Of a stretch of DNA of 64,000 bases, positions 62,722-64,000 are shown one piece after another; position 1 is the stretch's first letter; every line of letters starts with the position of its first letter. The notes below the pieces were generated by a model. That model made no database searches, had not been told where the DNA came from, and saw nothing but the letters and a program-made list of their open reading frames with translations. Source of the stretch: Leptolyngbya sp. Cla-17 (GTDB taxonomy: Bacteria > Cyanobacteriota > Cyanobacteriia > Leptolyngbyales > Leptolyngbyaceae); assembly GCF_016807185.1 (NCBI RefSeq), contig NZ_JAEVYN010000002.1, positions 1,296,528-1,360,527 on the forward strand, written 5' to 3'. The translations under genes and the position numbers were made by a program.

Positions 62722-63747
62722 ATGACTTCCAGTTCTGATCCTTCCGCTTCACAGATGTATGGGATGGCGCTTCGTCCCTCTCAGGTTCCCAGTTCCACCG
62801 CTCGTGTGGCGGTGATTGGGGCGGGCAACGTGGGCGCAACCCTGACGCAACGGCTAGCCGAAAAAAATATTGCCGATGTCGTGTTGCTAGATGTGGTGGA
62901 AGGTCGCCCTCAAGGGGTGGCATTAGATTTGATGGAAGCGCGGGGCGTGGAACACCACGATCGCCAAATTGTGGGCACAAACGACTTTAAAGATACTGCC
63001 GATGTCGATCTGGTGGTGATCACCGCCGGGTTACCGCGCCGCCCCGGCATGAGCCGTGATGATCTGCTGCTGACGAACGGCAAGATTGTGCTGGATGTAA
63101 CCCGCAGGGTCATGGAACACGCACCGAATGCCATCCTTCTGGTGGTCACCAATCCGCTGGATGTGATGACCTACGTCGCCTGGAAAGCTAGCCATTTGCC
63201 GATCCACAAAGTCATGGGCATGGCAGGAGTGCTAGATTCTTCCCGGTTTCAAACCTTCATCGCCATGGAGTTAGGCGTGTCAATTAATGACATTAATGCC
63301 ATGGTATTGGGCAGTCACGGTGATTTGATGGTGCCGCTGCCGCGCTATTCCACCGTGAATGGCATTCCAATTGACCGATTCTTAGATGAAGCCGCGATCG
63401 CTCGAATTGTAGCCCGCACTCGAAATGGCGGGGCAGAACTGGTAGGACTCCTAAAAACCGGCGGAGCTTATTACGCTCCCGCCTCAGCAGTTGCCGTGAT
63501 GGTCGAGTCAATCATTTTCAACCAGCCGCGCATTTTACCGGTTGCTGCTTATCTACAAGGACAATACGGGCTAGAAGATATTTTCCTTGGAGTGCCCTGC
63601 CGTTTAGGTTCTGAGGGAATTGAAAGTGTGCTGGAACTGGAGTTAACCCCACAGGAGCAAGCAGAATTAAACACGTCAGCCGATGCCGTGCGGCAAAATT
63701 TGGAGCGCTTGGTGGCGCTACTCAATGAATCAGGGTTGAACTTCTAG
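62722..63747 (+). CDS. mdh: Malate dehydrogenase (LDH-like type)
   Basis: 341 residues from the ATG at 62722; the frame is open to 62587 but the upstream part does not resemble the family, and the ATG at 62755 is another option. NAD-dependent interconversion of malate and oxaloacetate. Motifs: VIGAGNVGATLTQRLAEKNI (NAD site), RRPGMSRDDLL with the substrate-binding Arg residues, VTNPLDVMTYV, and GSHGDLMVPLPR with the catalytic His. The Arg in RRPGMSR indicates malate rather than lactate specificity. Confidence 0.93.
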   Translation: MTSSSDPSASQMYGMALRPSQVPSSTARVAVIGAGNVGATLTQRLAEKNIADVVLLDVVEGRPQGVALDLMEARGVEHHDRQIVGTNDFKDTADVDLVVITAGLPRRPGMSRDDLLLTNGKIVLDVTRRVMEHAPNAILLVVTNPLDVMTYVAWKASHLPIHKVMGMAGVLDSSRFQTFIAMELGVSINDINAMVLGSHGDLMVPLPRYSTVNGIPIDRFLDEAAIARIVARTRNGGAELVGLLKTGGAYYAPASAVAVMVESIIFNQPRILPVAAYLQGQYGLEDIFLGVPCRLGSEGIESVLELELTPQEQAELNTSADAVRQNLERLVALLNESGLNF

Positions 63748-63754
63748 AACTCAT

Positions 63755-64000
63755 TCAGTTAGCTTTTTCCAAAAGAATCTTCACTGCTTGGATCATCACC
63801 TCTGGTTGATCCAGCCAAACAAAGTGACCGCTAGTTTCGGCTTGAAGTTGAGTGCAATCGGTTGAAAGTTTTAATAGCTCCTGATGCATTTCATCGCGCA
63901 GTCGATTGGCGGCTTCTAAGGGAATGAACCGCGTCCATAAAGATGGTTTGAAAAAGCTGTTGGCTTTGATGCTGACGATTGGCAAAGAGCCGAGGGACTC
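63755..64000 (-). CDS. Alpha/beta hydrolase, C-terminal part (5' end beyond window)
   Basis: 82 codons open to the right window edge. ESLGSLPIVSIKANS followed by ELLKLSTDCTQLQAETSGHF and VWLDQPEVMIQAVKIL is the C-terminal third of an alpha/beta hydrolase; the His in SGHF is the catalytic triad His. Convergent with mdh, 7 bp apart. Substrate unknown. Confidence 0.75.
   Translation of the reverse strand, partial: ESLGSLPIVSIKANSFFKPSLWTRFIPLEAANRLRDEMHQELLKLSTDCTQLQAETSGHFVWLDQPEVMIQAVKILLEKAN

Overview
The window is chromosomal DNA from a cyanobacterium, probably a filamentous Leptolyngbya- or Oscillatoria-like lineage. The octamer GCGATCGC (the HIP1 element typical of cyanobacteria) recurs throughout. 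Many genes belong to families largely restricted to cyanobacteria and plastids: tocopherol cyclase, NIL-domain ferredoxin, DUF2301 membrane protein, a DivIVA-like protein next to coaD, and large TPS-type haemagglutinins. No rRNA, tRNA or CRISPR array could be recognised.

Region 1 (1-12.9 kb) is mostly core metabolism: an Rrf2 regulator (cut by the window edge), tocopherol cyclase, DAHP synthase preceded by two attenuator-like leader structures, an SPFH protein, folP, tpiA, an NIL-4Fe4S protein, a GNAT, a dihaem cytochrome c, and secA followed 8 bp later by a flavoprotein that lacks the redox cysteines of its family. Region 2 (12.9-22 kb) is accessory: two IS630-type insertion sequences, a 1374-residue secreted haemagglutinin flanked by a direct duplication of the flavoprotein gene tail, and a vanadium-dependent haloperoxidase. 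Region 3 (22-32 kb) carries an acetolactate synthase-like enzyme, a sugar ABC importer without its ATPase, a DUF72 protein, small cysteine-rich and coiled-coil proteins, a SAM hydroxide adenosyltransferase, and a DUF433/DUF5615 toxin-antitoxin pair bracketed by 30-bp repeats.

Region 4 (32-46 kb) is signalling and accessory: DUF4145, an SD-preceded 97-codon frame broken by one TGA, an ABC exporter, an HD-domain protein, and then the most striking pair of the window, an HTH-TIR-AAA ATPase followed 46 bp later by an AAA-GAF4 protein. Next come a hydrolase, a MEKHLA protein touching a histone-deacetylase-like enzyme, a TPR-FHA protein and a peroxiredoxin. Region 5 (46-64 kb) returns to housekeeping: recG, cupin, LysR, DUF1499, a DivIVA-like protein overlapping coaD, miaE, cobS, tgt, a 1398-residue membrane protein, mdh and a truncated hydrolase.

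Two themes cut across regions. First, repetitive intergenic-type DNA has become protein: the same 50-bp repeat is read in the same frame inside the TIR-AAA gene and inside recG, and related low-complexity linkers interrupt the giant membrane protein. Second, several genes are damaged or recoded: the DUF3124 lipoprotein frameshift, the TGA-interrupted frame, the flavoprotein tail remnant and the IS630 frameshifts. All functional calls rest on reading motifs by eye; no database search was possible.
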